Shown here one piece after another: positions 6,249-7,029 of a stretch of 7,029 nt of DNA. Location: assembly GCA_027026055.1 (NCBI GenBank), contig JALVPA010000016.1, forward strand, positions 13,957-20,985. Reading direction: 5' to 3'. A model generated the notes under the pieces. That model was not told the origin of the DNA. It was given only the letters and a program-made list of their open reading frames with translations, and did not search any database. Source of the DNA: Campylobacteraceae bacterium (GTDB lineage Bacteria; Campylobacterota; Campylobacteria; Campylobacterales; Sulfurovaceae). Position numbers and translations under genes: made by a program. The stretch's first letter is position 1; each line of letters begins with the position of its first letter.

Positions 6249-7029
6249 GTGAGTCCGCATATACCGGTATTGTTGGAGGAGGTTGTCGAAAGTTTTTCGA
6301 ACGTACCTGCCGGCTATTTCGTCGATTGCACATTGGGATATGCGGGACATAGCCGAGAGATACTCGAACGTTATGCGCATTTGCGCCATATCGGCATAGA
6401 CCGGGACGATGAAGCGCTTGCCTATTCGAGACGCGTACTTGCGGATTTTAAAGAGCGTTCGCAGTTGATAAAAGGCAGTTTTTCCGACGTGCTTGCAAAG
6501 CTTGAGGCGGCACCGATAACGGCACTGCTGGCGGATTTCGGCGTCTCTTCGTTGCAACTCGACAAAAAAGAGAGAGGGTTTGCTTTCGATTCGAAGAGGC
6601 TCGATATGCGGATGGATACCTCTGCCGCATTGAGCGCCTACGATGTGGTCAACGGGTATGACAAAGCGGCGTTGGCGCATATTTTCAAAACCTACGGAGA
6701 GATACGCAGAGCGGAAAAACTTGCCGACGCTATCGTGGCGGCACGCTCAAAATCGCCCGTTCGCTCCGCCGCACAATTGAGCGATATCGTTGCGAAAACT
6801 TTACCCAAAGAGGGGAAAACACATCCCGCCACATTGGCGTTTCAAGCGATACGTATCGAAGTCAACGACGAACTCGGAGAGATTGTAAGGCTTTTGGATA
6901 GAATAGAAGAGAGACATTGGGAAGGAGAAACGGTTTCGTTTATCACCTTTCATTCTCTCGAAGATCGATTGGTCAAAGAGCGGTTTAAAAAGTGGCAGCG
7001 CAGCTGTATCTGTCCTCCCGACGCATTGC
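6249..7029 (+). CDS. rsmH: 16S rRNA (cytosine-1402-N4)-methyltransferase RsmH (MraW), 3' end outside window
   Basis: RsmH uses S-adenosylmethionine to N4-methylate C1402 in the decoding centre of 16S rRNA on the small subunit. From GTG 6249, 260 codons are open to the window edge. The full protein is usually about 300-310 residues, so roughly 45 are missing. Family motifs appear in order: HIPVLLEEV (4-12), the SAM-binding loop DCTLGYAGHS (26-35), GIDRD (49-53), ADFGVSSLQLD (95-105), LDMRMD (118-123), YGEIRRAEKLA (149-159), HPATLAFQAIRIEVNDEL (192-209) and FHSLEDRLVK (234-243). The second glycine of the usual GxGGHS loop is alanine here, a conservative change. The GTG start is supported by AAGGA eight bases upstream. 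A TTG directly before it (6246) is a less well spaced alternative. The gene is divergent from the aldolase-fold gene and heads its own transcript. Confidence 0.97.
   Translation, partial: MSPHIPVLLEEVVESFSNVPAGYFVDCTLGYAGHSREILERYAHLRHIGIDRDDEALAYSRRVLADFKERSQLIKGSFSDVLAKLEAAPITALLADFGVSSLQLDKKERGFAFDSKRLDMRMDTSAALSAYDVVNGYDKAALAHIFKTYGEIRRAEKLADAIVAARSKSPVRSAAQLSDIVAKTLPKEGKTHPATLAFQAIRIEVNDELGEIVRLLDRIEERHWEGETVSFITFHSLEDRLVKERFKKWQRSCICPPDAL

Noticed and set aside
6201..6680. A 159-codon minus-strand frame opposite the start of rsmH
   Set aside because: The plus-strand rsmH motifs are unambiguous, and the opposite frame reads through the intergenic repeat into non-protein-like sequence.

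Overview
This window looks like a chromosomal housekeeping segment from a member of the Campylobacterota (Epsilonproteobacteria), probably a free-living type such as the Sulfurovum/Sulfurimonas/Nitratifractor relatives rather than a host-adapted Helicobacter or Campylobacter. The main evidence is gene order: bioA lies divergent to an anchored PpiD/SurA-like gene that runs directly into ftsA. I recall the same neighbourhood in Helicobacter pylori (bioA, secreted protein, ftsA, ftsZ). Base composition is moderate, with AT-rich gaps between genes. The genus assignment is inference. No tRNA, rRNA, CRISPR array, insertion sequence, phage gene or attachment site is visible.

Layout, left to right. 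(1) Positions 1-2749, minus strand: a two-gene unit, read right to left, of a membrane-anchored periplasmic chaperone-like protein (2749-1274) and then ftsA (1277 to beyond the left edge). The two overlap by four bases (TTGA), so they are probably translationally coupled. ftsZ would be expected just outside the left edge. (2) Positions 2750-2824: a short AT-rich divergent promoter region. (3) Positions 2825-4132, plus strand: bioA, the second-last-but-one step of biotin synthesis (KAPA to DAPA). (4) Positions 4129-5247, minus strand: a Sel1/TPR-type repeat protein of unknown role whose stop codon overlaps that of bioA. (5) Positions 5248-5581: a 334-base stretch with no intact convincing gene. 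It holds short ORFs in different frames that look like one small gene broken by a frameshift. (6) Positions 5582-6154, minus strand: a class II aldolase/adducin-fold protein that has lost all three canonical metal-binding histidines. (7) Positions 6155-6248: a second divergent promoter region with a 7-base tandem repeat (three copies) and a perfect small palindrome containing a TATAAT. (8) Positions 6249 to the right edge, plus strand: rsmH (mraW), the 16S rRNA m4C1402 methyltransferase, truncated by the window.

Functionally, ftsA and its upstream partner belong to division and envelope maintenance. rsmH is often associated with division and cell-wall clusters in bacteria, although here it heads its own transcript. 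bioA supplies biotin for fatty-acid synthesis. I see no complete novel system. The most unusual items are the apparent aldolase-fold pseudoenzyme, the repeat-bearing divergent promoter beside it, and the broken small gene downstream of it.
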